Positions 1-12,841 of a DNA stretch of 64,000 nucleotides are shown here, piece after piece. The position numbers and the translations under genes are program-made. The DNA is from Protula sp. h YS-2021 (Eukaryota; Annelida; Polychaeta; Sabellida; Serpulidae): contig OX457029.1 in NCBI GenBank assembly GCA_949752745.1, forward strand, positions 47,980,228-48,044,227, written 5' to 3'. Each line of letters starts with the position of its first letter. Position 1 is the first letter of the stretch. The notes under the pieces are model-generated. The model was given only the letters and a program-made list of their open reading frames with translations, was not told the origin of the DNA and searched no databases.

Positions 1-565
1 ATCGAAGGGGCCTGTTTGGGTTGTATAGCGATATCAAATCACGTATGTACTACGGAACAGAGCCATTCAACGACTTCCATGTGATACACATTCGTTTGAA
101 GTTTATTCTGTCCTCAACTTTCAACCAGTGCAGTTTAGTTAACAATTTGGTAGCACTGCAATCGCGTGGTATTTGCAGAATTATCCTTGCTGCCATGTTC
201 ATAACACCTTGTAGATTCCCGATAAGGCTTTTTGGGAGACAGGCATACAAAGAGTTACAGTAGTCAATCCTAGAGATAACGTAGGCTTGAACTAAGGTTT
301 TCGACGTTTCAACAGAAAGGTATTTTCTAATCTTCCTTATCCAGTTTAGGAAGAAAATGCATACCCTACAAACATTGTTCGCTTGGGCCTCCATTGATGA
401 CGAGTTATCCAGAATAACACAAAGACTTTTGATGGATTTGGAAGCATTAATCGTACTACTTTCCAGTTCTAAATCAGAAATTACCACTTTACTATGATTG
501 TTATTACTGCAAATAACCATAAACTCAGTCTTTGTAGGGTTGAGCTTCAATTTATTTCTAGGAAC
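1..565 (-). mobile_element. CR1-like non-LTR retrotransposon (LINE), 3' reverse-transcriptase fragment, dead
   Basis: Read on the minus strand, about 565 to 50 encodes the C-terminal part of a LINE reverse transcriptase: a LNPTKTEFMV block, a LCVILD-type block, RKYLSVETSKTLVQAYV, RIDYCNSLYACLP and the LHWLKVEDRI block typical of the thumb and connection region of CR1/Jockey-type enzymes. The frame then hits an in-frame stop at 50-52. The next codons (YIRDLISLYNPNRPLR) still match the family, so the element runs off the left edge. The catalytic palm with the YADD box is missing, and the 5' side joins unrelated repeat DNA near 600. This is a 5'-truncated, inactive copy. Family assignment rests on motif recognition, not a search. 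Confidence 0.85.
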
Positions 566-624
566 AGTTCTAGGTATGCACAATTCTTCGTGACGGTGGG
601 ACGAAAAGGCGAGGGTTGCCGTTT

Positions 625-720
625 TTATAGAAAGCATTCGAACTAGAAAGGTTTCGGAATTTGAAAAAAAATATTGCCTTATCTGCAAAAGAAAAGCAAA
701 CCAAAATAAGACTGGCAAGT
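625..720. repeat. Dispersed repeat A, copy 1
   Basis: A stretch with CTAGAAAGGTTTCGGAAT followed by an A-rich run and GAAAAGCAAACCA. It recurs at 29870-30060 and 30185-30380. It abuts the LINE fragment, so it may be part of the same insertion or the sequence the LINE landed beside. Confidence 0.6.
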
Positions 721-744
721 TTGGAATGTTAAAATGTATTCACC

Positions 745-1068
745 AGCAGATTTTTCTTCAGATAACCTCCGCGAATTGCTTAGTGATCTTCCAAGTTACT
801 TTATTTTCCCGTAATATTCTTTCAAATAAATCGCTTTTATAGCAGAAGTATTTCCCAATTAAGCAGTTTGTTTTTTGGAGGGCAGTGTTCAATATTCTTT
901 GATGTCCCTATCCCTTTGAAGACTAAGAACCCCAACCTCTCCCCATTTTAGTTTATTGTGCTGACTTATCATTCGTACTAAATCGTTCAAGGTTCTGTTT
1001 TTGTTGACTGTATAAAGTGCAAGTGTATCACTTCGCTTAGAAGAAACGAAGTACTTCTCTAACTGTCA
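745..1068. repeat. Dispersed repeat B, copy 1
   Basis: About 320 bp matching 14698-15050 over its whole length with scattered changes and small indels. Shared landmarks include a GATTTTTCTTCAG-like start, AATCGCTTTTATAG, TTTGAAGACTAAGA, TTTAGTTTATTG and CAAGTGTATCACTT. No coding potential or tRNA-like promoter is seen. Probably a non-autonomous transposon or a LINE 3' tail. Confidence 0.7.
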
Positions 1069-4000
1069 CTTACTGGAAAGGCAACATCAGTTGTAATCAA
1101 AAATAATAATGCGTTACTTATTTTTAAAGCAGAGACTTAAGAATCTTACAATACCATCTGTATTCAAATAAACACATTTTCTATTTTGTTACATGTTCTA
1201 TGCAAAAAGATATAAAGCTTTAAATAAACGATGGCAGTGCAAGACGAAATGAAAAATGTTTGATAAAAGGTCTTTACGTTGTTTGTCTGTACGTTGCAGT
1301 TTTATTTTTGACAATTTAGTACTTTGCATTAGCCATAGAAAGTGAATTATCCTTGATTCAAAATAATTTAAATGTGCACAAAATTCAAAGATACAACTAG
1401 TTGTTTAAATTTGAACTCTTTTGAATAGAAAGAGCGACAAAAAACAGGATATACTATATTTGCTCTATTTACACCAAGAAAATGCAAAAAAGAAATGGCA
1501 GGATGGTATATTGTCCTGTAATAGTATAACACTAAAATGAGGCTTGAATTGAGATTCACAGTGATTTAATTTAGTGAAGTAGAAATCAACTACACTTGCT
1601 GGTAGCCTCATAAATTGATAACATGCATGTGCTTATGCATATTCTGCGTTTTAGGTGCTTAAAGACAAAGAAGCACTGCAGATTTTATTGACATCCTGCA
1701 AAAACCCGTCTAGTTGAGTGACACTCTAATTAACACCATGCCACATGAGAAGGGTTTTGTCAGTGCTAGCAGTTTTTATGAGCTGCAAAACAAAGCATCT
1801 TCGTATCCAGAATGGCGAGGCGAAGGGGATTGGATATAATTATGTTGCATACACGTGAACGACATCGGAAGGCAAAATATCCATATATGAGCATAAATCT
1901 ATTTTATGGGTTTTCAATCAAGGAAATAATATTTCCTTTTGCAATATTATTGAAAGATTGAAAAACGTATATTCTTTTGTAATTCATAAATTCGTTTAAC
2001 GGTATGCCTTATTTGACAGTATTTTTCTATGGGAAATTTTAAGACACCAGTAAGAAGATCCACAGTTTCGTCTACGAAATTCACGTAAAAACAGGACTCT
2101 AGTTTTTGGGGGATAAACATAGAAACAGAGAAACATAGGCGTCAACGAAGAAATACATCAAAATCACTTTTAAATAGATATAGCGCTCTTTGTGTGTAAG
2201 AAACCCATTATAATAATGTCTTGAATAAATTTTTCTACATTCCAATAAAGTTTTGACATCTTACAGATACGCCATGGCAGACAGAATAAACTTTTAGTGC
2301 ATTCTTCTTATATGTTTCGTACGTTTTTCCATACTAGAATGATGCGAGTTTTCTCTGCTGAGCACGCGCACTCGAAGCTGTGTTAGGGTAATATGGTACG
2401 GGTATCACGATCAAAACATCAATATTTGAAGATACAGCATTATTTTAGTTAATGAAAACTGGTTAATGTTTTGCCGAAACGTTTGAAACATGTCGTAGAA
2501 CATGCACACTAAAAAGTAATTAAAGCGAATATATTTATTGTAGACCAAACCAATTTCTGCAGTTATCTGAACTACAAATAGAATTAATTTTCTAAATGTA
2601 AATAGAATTAGAAATGATATTACTAAAGTAGTTTGATTGCTAAACAAATGAATGTTATAGAGAAATAAACAAATGAATCAATATTCAATGTGTAGCAAAA
2701 GCTTATGTTATCACTACTTATCTCTGAAATACATAAACAAATAATCAAAACATACACTTAAACAACGAATTAATATGCTCGTATCATCACCAGTAAAAAT
2801 CGAAATAGATTCAATAATATTACAATAAATATAAGAAATTGCTGAGTTATTAAGCAATCCATTTTTCTTCCGATACTTGTTGCTTCAGTCTGATAATAGT
2901 TGTTATATCAAAATAAACAAATACATAGCAAAAAGAATAAAATTAGTATCTGTATATATTCTGATTCTTTCGCTAAAATAAATGCCACCATTACATCCCA
3001 TAAAAGATTTTTAAGAACGTGTATATTTCGAATTGCTTCTCCTTTAATTTCGCCAATGACTTTTGTTTATGAGACTTTGGAGTTGTCCTTTGTGTCTCGG
3101 TAAATTATTGAAAGAAGCATGTGTGATTACAACCAAAAGACAAATTAAAGCTTCACTCTATCTGCTAAATGCAAAATACTGTAGCATCAAAGTAAATCCA
3201 TTAATAAAAAGGAGATATCTTGTAACACAGAACTTCGCAAAATCAGTTTTAGGAGGAATTATGACTCATATATAGAAGACAATTGCACTAAAAATACTCC
3301 ACAGCACAGAATAACATGTAATTCTGTTAGCAAACATCTTGCCTTACATAACCTCGTTTATTTGGGAGATTGAAGAGTTGGAAGAATTGTTTGCGAAATT
3401 TCTTTTCTTCAGAGATAACCTTTTAAATAAAAAATCTTTGTGCAAAGATTTACCTCTAGTTTCAGAAATCTGCTGTTTTTGAGGGAGTGATGTTGTTTAA
3501 CGCTGAAGTTTTAATGTATGTATATCAATTACTAAGTACCCAAAGTAATAAAGTACTCAAAGGAAGTGTGCAACACTTGCATTTTAACGGTTAAGTACAA
3601 CACCAGGTTTAGTTACACGAAGCGATAAATCTTCTTATCAAACTAATGTTGTAGAACTTTATGTGTTCTAGTGGCCTTGTAATCCACAAGTAGCTTACAT
3701 AGTAGTGCACATAGCAGTTCATACAATTTATGAATGTGGCCATTCAATGTAGTGATGCAATTAGGTTAGAGCGTTTCGAGTTATAATATCTACTCATTCA
3801 TATCCCACACAGCTTGAGTAGAAATATTTTTATACGTTCCTTATGTATTTTGATTTTTGTAATTTTTTTAGCGTGTAAAGAGTAGTTATAGTCCAAAACA
3901 TAAGGCAAAAATTCTAGTTTAGATGGAAATCAGCGAAATGATGACAGTTAGGTGTGCTGTTGAGAAGAAAAACAAACACAGCCAGTTAAAGCTATTTCAC

Positions 4001-6264
4001 ATTTCTTCATTCTCGACAAATTTACGCCTAAATACAACGAGAGTCATTTCACAAAATGACGTCTTTCATAATGTTCTTCTGTTTAAGAAGAAATTACGAA
4101 TAAGACAAACGTTCTTTATGCCATGTTTCTAAAGAATTTAATCCCATTAAACTTCTATATGAAAATCATGTTATCACATAACGTAGGCTAGAACACACAA
4201 AATGCAGCTACAATGAACACTCGTCTCACACATCCAACATCACAAACGAACGGCAGTGTTACTGTGAAGATATATTTTTTTTAGAAAATGTATGTTTTGA
4301 TACACCCCATTCAAAGAAACATCGCATAGATTGATGAAAAAAACTAAAACGAACACAAAATCGCAAATTGGTATGTGAACACATGCACAAAGCCCATTGT
4401 TTTCAGCGGAACTCAAAACCTTGTAAGTACTGATGCAAACTTTACTTCCTTGCATCCAGGCACGAGTTGCTAAATCACTCCCTGAAACCATGATGTCAAT
4501 TACTGCTGTACTTATCGCGCAGTTAACACTGGGTTTAAGCAACATAAACTAATAAAGCTACTACAAGCAGCTTCTCCGTATTGCTTTGTCGCTTATATGA
4601 CACATCTCATGACGTAACTCTTGTAAAGACAAATAACGTACTCTGTTGATCTAATCTCATTCTATTGCAAATCATACATTGACTTACAATGTCATATTTT
4701 TTATTTTTTTGCAATATTATACTCCAATGTCCAAGTAAGAAAGTATACTACACGTTTCCATAGTTAAACACAATTGTCCAGATAAGACAGAAATAAAAAT
4801 GTTCATGAAGAGAAATAAGGAGAGAATTAAGAATGTTCCTTAGTGCCGTGCTACCCACTCTTGATTCTGTGTTTTATATCTTTGAATATAAGAAAATTCT
4901 AGACTTTATACTTTAAATTAATTTTAATTAAAACGTTTTTTATCACATGAAAATTTAAAATTACAGAAAAACAAGGCACAAAACACGCATGTTAATAATA
5001 ATCAATTAATAATAATAGTATTAATAATAATAATAAAAGTTGAGACGTACTATGAGAGAGCGTGATATACGCTATAAGTTCAGAGGAAAATTGGACAAAA
5101 CGGGTGTCTCTACATTTTACATGATGACCAAATAAATCAACAGAATGTCAATAAAAAGTTACTAATCTTGGGATTAAAACATAGTCTCCAAGTAATTGGT
5201 AATAACATTTAAGTACTTTATATAATGACACATATATTTGGTAGTCTGATGAAATCACTGAGTGTATTTGAAAATCGCTTGTGTTTTTATTCTTTTGATC
5301 ACATTTACAGCAGAAGGTCAAACCTACCTGACTCTTTAGGGTTATCTCTAAATTTTTCTAATTTAGATGCCAAACATTTTGTAATTGTTTTTACTAAAAA
5401 AGGGCATGTTTAAAGCAGTTTGTTTAATTTTATCAGTTGTAATGACAATGTAATTATATGTTCAGGCAATAAGATGGCTGTTACACAGGGCCTCTCCTAA
5501 CAGCTTTCAATATTAGTTGAGACGGCCATTCCTGAAACAAGGACCTTTACGGAGATGTGGCATCAATAACCTTCAAAATAAGGCAAAGTCGCATACAGCT
5601 AATCGACGATTGATACAGACACATCAAGTTTAATTTACTTTGGCGTTCTTCCATGAGAATTGGAACAGATAATACAAAAAAGTTAATGTAAGAACATAAA
5701 CCAATGTGTAAATAACTCGTCTTTTTCATTTCAGGCAAAATTTATCTCTATTCTTTCTGTTCATGACTTTTGTCTAAAATATATTGCTCATTATGATGGT
5801 AAGGACAACTAATATTTTTAAATTTGTGTTCGACAAATTTTCAGGAAATAGATCTCACTTGAAAATAATTTTGTATTTTGTATTAATCAAGTATATCACT
5901 ACCCGAAGTGTCAAGATAACCTGGTGAATAATATAAGTCCTCATAAAAGGGAAGCTTTCTCTGCCCAAGTTTTTGGGGTTCTCAGAGAAACCACATGATG
6001 ACGTAAAATGGAAGTATATGTTAACGATATGGAGCGATTATGGAGTTTGTGCAATTTAACCATGTTTCCAATTGCGCATTTAACATCTGTCAAGCATATA
6101 TCTTCATTTTATTGATTAGCCATAAAGTGATTATGTGTTTTGTTTATATTTGCCCTGGCATATTTACCTATATCGCATGTGTGATGAAAATGTGGCATTT
6201 TACCAGAACACATGTCAGAATAAATGAAGCATGACATTTATCATAGTTTTTCCTATGCAAGCTA
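1069..6264. other. AT-rich non-coding stretch
   Basis: No open frame here has splice signals or a recognisable product. The DNA is strongly AT-rich, with short A/T runs and a small TAA/AAT-rich patch near 4993-5036. It lies 3' of the last exon of the minus-strand gene ending at 6265 and may include its 3' UTR. Isolated acceptor-plus-donor pairs (near 4404-4420, for example) are too short to call exons. Confidence 0.5.
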
Positions 6265-6854
6265 TTAATAACTGAAAAAACTTCTATCCTCAACAAAGCT
6301 AGGCAAATCCTTTAAACTTAATCTTCTAGAAGCTTTAGATCGCGATGTTTCGTTTTCACATTTATAACTTATCATGTAGTCTGACATAAACTTTTCTATT
6401 TTATGCGAAGATTCTAAAGATTTCCTGTAAATACTGTTAGATGTTGATATCAAAGGTAACGCTCTTGGCACCGTAATACTCTGAAGCGAAGGCACACTGT
6501 GGAATGAATTTCTGTACGTTATTGGCAACTTTTCAAACTCTCTTGCTTTGTATCTTGTTTGATCTCGAAGTAAAAATGTTTTTTCTGACGAAGAAGTATC
6601 TTCTTGGGTAGGTAAAGTGTTTGTATTGCCGCACACTAACAGGTCTCTTTGCCTTCTTTGAACTGAGTCAGTAGAGCTACTGGTAGGAGATTGATTTCTG
6701 TTGTCTAATGGAAAAGCATTTTTCCTATCCGACATAAGTGATGTAGAGCATGCACTGGTGAGCAAGAGTTGATCTACAGCTATTCGGCGCATGTCTACTC
6801 GTTCTCTTAACAGATGTCGCTCCTGCAGCAGGTGCACCAGTTCAGCAGACACAA
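6265..6854 (-). CDS. Last coding exon of an unrecognised coiled-coil protein gene
   Basis: On the minus strand a TTGACAG acceptor gives an exon starting at 6854 in phase 1 and ending at a TAA at 6265-6267. It encodes 195 residues. The first 30 form a leucine-heptad helix (AELVHLLQERHLLRERVD) whose spacing recalls the coiled coil at the C-terminus of schwannomin-interacting proteins, but that is resemblance of pattern only. The rest is polar and rich in Ser, Thr and Arg, ending in RRLSLKDLPSFVEDRSFFSY, where RRLSL looks like a basophilic kinase site. The exon's phase matches the donor of the large exon at 22698-24534, which supports one gene across a roughly 15.8 kb intron, although intermediate exons could have been missed. 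Coding status is fairly secure; function is unknown. Confidence 0.65.
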
Positions 6855-9800
6855 CTGTCAATCATATTATTATACATGCATTTATGTTATCCTAATAATA
6901 CATTGTAAGGGAACATTTGACCATTGATATGCGACATTGAGATATCATATCTCATATATCATTATAACACAATATACCCTTCAGGCTTAATTACTGGTAT
7001 TCTAAAAATAAACAAATAAATAAGCAAATAGAGAAACCAACTGACATATTATGACATGATAAAAATTAAAATAATAAGAAATTTTCAACACGTCTTTCCT
7101 ATTACTTAACGGTTTGGAAAGTTAAAAGTGAAAGCTATATATGGTAAAATAAAACAAAATCTCAGCAAAACTAGTAGATGGATATGTGGAACACAAGTGC
7201 TACATATTGCGAAACATTTATGGCATTGTTATAACGTTCATCGATAAGGGATAGCGGATAGCGCCAACTGTATTAAAGTCTTTATGTGTAATAAAATGAC
7301 CATTAACAATGTGATAATTCGTTAATGCGTAAACTTTTTAAAATATTTTTTAAAATTTAAATATTTCATTGTTTTTTTTTAGGAATGAAGGGTTAGGAAG
7401 ACGTTCTGCAGTTCGACTCACATTTGGATTGTCGATATTTTCAAATACTCACTTCAATATCAACTGAAAAAATTTTAAGGGGTGACCAGAAAGCTCGTTG
7501 GGTGTTAATTTTGATTTGTATGATAAGTGATGCAACTCTATGCATTCGATAATCTAATAAATTTGGGGCGCAGGTAATTACTCTGTTAACCCTGGATTCT
7601 AGCTGAAACTGAGACCTTTGAAATTTCTTGACCAACGTCCAAAGCAAGTGAGTTAACCCTCACGCCCTTAATAAGGAGATAATGTGAGCTGATTGGGATT
7701 AGCTAATCGATAAGCTTAAAGTAAATTTTCTTTCAACTCATATTAGCAATACACGGCTCATTATATTTACATTATTTTATTGGCACTTCAGTATTTGGAA
7801 GGAGCACAAAGTTTAGTAAATTCATATAAGACAAATTGAAATTACCACATTTTTGTTTGAATTTAAGGGATTTGAATTTGATTTCGAATGTCTGTAATGT
7901 ATTTGTCATGGTTGTGAATTTTACCTATTCTTCTATCAGGGAGGATTTTTTTATGTTTATGTTTACCAAAGGCTGGCTGAACTCACAGACGTTGGTTCGA
8001 TTGTCTTAAAAAGGTGTGTACTTAATATGGAGTTTTATTTAACTTTCATAATTCATTTTAGCAATCTTAAAATATAAGCATGACCTAACTTATCTGGATG
8101 CAAATCTAAGGTAACAAACTTCTCTCCACATATTTTGCATTAACACTAAAGAAAAGAAAATCAACTGACTAGCTTAGTAAGAGTATTAATACCATTTGTT
8201 ATTATTGCAGCTTCAGTTTTTGCTGGAAGTCACCCAGTCTAACACCAGAGTATCAACACGGTCGCTGTCATGTTGAATTATACGCTTAAAACAGGGCGTC
8301 AGTTTAAAATTGGTTCGTAATTCAAAGAATAATAGAAAATGACGCTTCACTGCAAAAAAGGTTTTACGTCCATTATAACGAGAATCTGGACAATTTATTG
8401 TCAAGACCCATAAAGAACAAACAAAGGACTAGTCAAGGAAAAAAAATTATAAACGCAACAAGAATGGTCAGGCATTGTGACAGGTCGCGGTATTAATGAA
8501 AATGTCAAAGTATTCCGTAAGATCACAAAATACATTTGTTTGGCACAAACATGGGTAGGTTCATTACAAAGTATTGATGTTTCGCGTCCAAAAAGGTTAT
8601 GATCACCGATAAAGATTCTAAAACTTCTGAGGTTTGCAATTTGAAAAAAGTCATTTGGAATTGCAAGATTTTTAAATAGATACTGTGGCACTATGATTAT
8701 TTATTTCTAAATAAACACTGGTTATTAGAGTTTTGGAGTGGGTTTTAATTATAGCTGTTTTCATTGTTGATATTGTTAACAATGTTTTTACACAGAATAC
8801 TGACTTTACAAGAATAAACCTCCTGTTTCAGATTTTAGGGTACACAAAGTGTTTACTCTTTATTGTAATTAGATCAAACTCATAACCGTTGATATATATT
8901 TAGGTGTGTTTCTAGGACAACTTTTGACAAAGGTAAGCATAATATAAGTTAAGATTTCTTTTAAAGTAATTAGTGCAACAGATATTTGATCTTGTTTACG
9001 TCGAGCAACAAATGCCTTTGCATGAGTATATCATTTACATTTCTGAAAAGTGCTATTTATTTTTTAATATAGAGTATAACCAAGAGTCCCTGCTTCTTAC
9101 ACTTCAGACCTTAGCACCAAAAACAAAGTGTAAAGATGTTTGATGTACACAGTGAGAATAATACGTGACCTATTTTATGTTACTCCACATAAAGGGAAAG
9201 TACTTTCCAGGTAGAGGGTCACACATTAGTCAGCAACTCATTCAACTTGATCAGAGTAGCTTCTTGTGAAAACCATTTTCCACAGTCAAAAATGTAGGAC
9301 AGAAGAATTGCAAGAAATCGCAACAATTAAGAGTGTAAAAATAAGACAATCTGGGCGGAAAGAGTTTTATTCCTTACAATTTCATTTCCGGGTCATAGAA
9401 GGATATCACTCATCGCTTTTAAAATAAAATAAAACAAACATATTGATAAAATGTTATCCCACGCAATTTGGCCGAGAAAAGTGTCAAATAATTAATTTGT
9501 GAAAAACAAACCACTTCAAACTACCTCTCAATAAAACAAACTGGATTTTTTGTTTTGCTTCTGTATATTTTCTGCTGCCTACAAACGTTAACGAAATGTA
9601 TAATGAATTCATATTCTCAAATTTATTGGACACACTCAATGCAAAATCCATTATGGTTTATTGCTAATGCTACAAACACACAAAATCATATGAAAGGTCA
9701 GCTCTAGACTTAATACATATTGTGGGCCCCAGCCTATAATGTTGTCTTCTTTAACATTTATTGTGAAGTAGCAATTAGTTTCTAATGCTAGCATAAGGCA

Positions 9801-9888
9801 TTGGTATCTGACAGTACCCAATCAATGCAAAATAGGATTTAATAGCGTTTAAAACTGATAATTTCTAAGTACCCAGTAAACATTCCAA
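6855..9888. other. Intronic AT-rich stretch
   Basis: This is the intron side of the minus-strand gene just upstream of its last exon. I see no exon compatible with the phase-1 junction. The minus-strand frame at 7441-7647 ends at a good GTGAGT donor, but in phase 0. No repeat family was recognised here. Confidence 0.4.
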
Positions 9889-10600
9889 AGTCCATCAAAC
9901 ATCGACACGATGTAGAGACGTCGATCCGACCAAACTACGACATTAACTCTGGGCAATTAGGTTGTGATTGGTCAAAACCATAGAGCAACGTCAACGTCTT
10001 ATCAATGTTCTCGACATAACATTGAATAGACGATAAGTAACGTTGTTCTGAAGTTGTTCTTTCGTGGCAACCAAAACGCAACTTTTTATACGTTTTATGA
10101 ACCTTTTTGGTGCAACGTTGAATTAATTGAGAAAATTGACTTTCGATAGGCGTCGGAAAATCGACGTTGTATAGAGGTCGGACTCACAACAAAAAAGAAG
10201 AACTTCCTCGTGCTACCGCTCACCAGAAATGGCAGCCATTAATGTTGTTCCTAAGACACTTTTGAAAAATATTTATGGAGATCGCCTTGATAGATATCCA
10301 GTGTTACAGGATGAACCAGGGTGAGTTGCTGTGACGGAGAGACGGGCCACACTTTGGTTGTTGTTGTTTGGATGGTAATTCTAGATTAATTATTTCCCGA
10401 CGTTTGTTCAACGTTGCTTTCTCCACGTCTGTACAACGTCGGGAGATAAATGTTTTTTCAACTTCATTTTCAAATCTTTATCGAACGTCGGAAGATAGAT
10501 GTTTGTTAATCTCCAAAAAAGCCAAAACCAAAAATTCAGCTGACATCGAGTGCGAAGTCTACCCAACATTGATCGAACGTCCCAATATTTCCTGGGTACC
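9889..10600. mobile_element. MITE-like element C (AACGTTG-rich), copy 1, with an insert
   Basis: The left edge reads CCCAGTAAACATTCC and the right edge contains an imperfect inverted match (AATATTTCCTGGGTA). Between them are many scattered ACGTTGA/TCAACGT and CGACGTC-like words. The same structure occurs at 14120-14498, 27722-28087 and 34520-34805. This copy is about twice the length of the others because the middle (about 10200-10360) carries a coding-like exon. No transposase is encoded, so this would be a non-autonomous element. Confidence 0.6.
10229..10320 (+). CDS. Exon-like ORF with start codon and splice donor inside MITE C
   Basis: An ATG at 10229 in good context (CAGAAATGG) opens 30 codons plus two bases and ends exactly at a strong GTGAGT donor at 10321. 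The peptide starts MAAINVVPKTLLKNIYGDRL and does not match a family I know. No phase-2 acceptor exon was found nearby; the coding-like exon at 25386 is phase-compatible but 15 kb away. About 44 bases spanning the start codon match the reverse complement of 34520-34565, which is in another copy of the same repeat, so part of this exon is repeat-derived. It is either a captured host first exon, the first exon of an autonomous relative, or chance. Confidence 0.3.
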
Positions 10601-12162
10601 GTGTAAGTCAAAAAGATAATATAGGAATATAAATAAACTCTTGATCTGTGTATTCCCAGCTATGTGTGCTTCCCGAACACCATGATTCATTACATGAGCT
10701 AACGAGCTTGCGCTGCAAACAATGCGGAAAAGTAAATAGAATTTCCAGGGGGGTATGTAATGAACTTTTCTTTTGAACAACGACCCGATATTTAATGTGC
10801 ACTACAGCACGCACCCAAGTAACAATGCACTCCACTACAAAAAAATAATAGGTAAATTTTGCGTTATCTAACAGTGAACGAAACTTCACTAGTCGCATTC
10901 AAACGAACGTCATAGAATACAATCTAAATATCAAGAAACATAAATATAATAACATTAACAATCAAAACTATGAACAAGAGTTATTTCTGATTGTGATCCA
11001 AGTGTCGTAGTTTTTATTTGTGGTCTAACCGACTGTGATCAAAATGTCGTTGGCCAAATTGTCTCTAGCCGAAATGTTACCCGTGTTACGTAAAAATAGG
11101 GTTGTGAAGGAGTGTAATATTGGCCTTGGGTTTATGAAAAGAATAAACTGAATTGTATATATCAAATAAAACAACTGCCAGACATACATAAACAGAAAAA
11201 CGCCTTGTGAAAGGGTATGAAACACGGGGAAATTCAGAAACAAATGTTCTTGACAAAACTAAGAATGGCGTACGAAGCAAAAGTAATGTACCAGCTTCAC
11301 ACATTTAAGGGCAAAAATTTCTACCCAAAATGACCAATATTTTTAATGGGTGAGCAAGTTAATCAAATTTCATACTTTTATTTCGTAAGGTAACAAAAAG
11401 ACGTAAAATATTTTTATGCATAATGAAATAGGCCAATCAGCAGATTTAATAAAAGACTCATCCAAGAGCACGGCTAGGAATTAGCGGAGATCGCGTGGAC
11501 CCTTTGATTTCGACTGGGACCCCTTTTCCTGGTTCTATACATGTCAGCCCCACTTTTAGCTCAGGCCTCGATACTTCCAAACAGAAAACAAATTCTAGGC
11601 CTGCGAGAGCCTTGTTCGTTGTAGCCGTTCCAGTGAAAGGTGTTAACTACCCCGGGAAATTCACTTGTTCAGAACTCATTTCGTGAACCAATAATATAAA
11701 TAGTCCTTTTGCGTCAAAACTTCTATTATTTTTTTATCTACAAAGGGTAATTTTGGCAAATCAGATTAATAATCTCAGTTTCATTTTTGAAATAAACTAT
11801 TTAACATGTAACAGTGTCAGCAGAACACACTGAGTTTTAAAATTTATTACATAGTAAACTAAAACTACTGGATTCAATATGACTAAAAGTTTTCGAGTTC
11901 CTAACATTTACCTATTTCTGTTGAAGTTAACTGCAATATATCATTTCTTTGGTCTATGTATTTGGTGCAACTTCGACATTCGCAATGCTAATATTTTTCA
12001 TTCTGATTTCTAGCACGCTAGTAGAATGGTGAAAAATAGTGGAAATATTTAAAGGAAACAATGAAGCATGGAGTGTGAAGAAGCATAATATTATCACACC
12101 AAGTTTATAAATTCTTTAAGAAATTCCAATTTTGTTGAAGCAATTGTATCCCAAAAAAGCAT
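10601..12162. other. Intronic stretch with no supported gene
   Basis: Contains short unrelated open frames on both strands without splice support. A 54 bp segment at 11029-11082 belongs to the AAATGTC/GGCC-type repeat described elsewhere. The more GC-balanced frame at 11495-11686 has no convincing junctions. Confidence 0.4.
11029..11082. repeat. AAATGTC-type short repeat array
   Basis: Three spaced units of the pattern GGCC-AAAATGTC/AAATTGTC/GAAATGTT, related to those at 16364-16422, 17135-17178 and 21955-22013. Confidence 0.5.
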
Positions 12163-12266
12163 CTGTCAGGAAGAGAATCCAGGGACATTCAGTGTGTAAA
12201 ACACTACAATGTCTGTCAGGAAGAGAATCCAGGGAGATTCAGTGTGTAAAACACTACAATGCCTGT
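12163..12266. repeat. 50-bp tandem repeat, two copies
   Basis: Two nearly identical 50-base units start at 12163 and 12213 with CTGTCAGGAAGAGAATCC; one position in the middle differs (GGGACATTC versus GGGAGATTC). A third copy breaks off after a few bases. Near identity suggests a recent duplication. Confidence 0.85.
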
Positions 12267-12589
12267 CTGTAAGGAAACGTTTTGAGAGTTGTATTAAATG
12301 CAGGTGAATTCTTAATTCTTTGTGTGGTAAATGTATCCTCTAGTAACATACTACTTGGGACATATAGGCATTCGCTACCATGGCAAATAAATGTCATTTT
12401 CGCCTTGAAAAAAAATGTTTGGAATAAAACGAGAGCAAAAACGAGGTTGTCTCCTAATTGACCATGCGTCAAATGAATGAATACCAACAGTACTATTAAG
12501 CGTTTTTTTTCGGGGAACTCATGCTGCATGATTAACTGAAATGGTTTGGCGATAGGGAACAAAAGTGCACTGCACTGAAGTAAATTAAC

Positions 12590-12830
12590 CTGAAACTACA
12601 GCGAAATTACAGTGAAATTGAATGGAATTACAGTGACATTACCGTAAATATATTGGAATACAGTAAAATTTCAGGGCACTTCAACGACTGAAATTACAGC
12701 CAAATAAAATGAAATATTAGGAGTGACATCTTGTGGAATTTCAGTGCACTTCACTCAATGAAATTATATAGAAATTACATTAAATATGAAATGAAATTCA
12801 CTGGCTTCATGAGGCCAATTTGTGGCAGTG
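12590..12830. repeat. Degenerate GAAATTACAGTG-type tandem array
   Basis: The words GAAATTACAG, AAATTTCAG and GAAATTACA recur at irregular short spacing across the interval. The phrase 'cagtgcacttcac' appears in related forms near 12680 and 12745. No coding potential. Confidence 0.5.
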
Positions 12831-12841
12831 CGCAAAAAAAT

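Noticed and set aside
7441..7647. Minus-strand ORF ending at a consensus GTGAGT donor between the two exons of the coiled-coil gene
   Set aside because: In the ORF frame the donor is phase 0, while the next exon needs phase 1; the frame that would fit contains stops. No coding motif seen.
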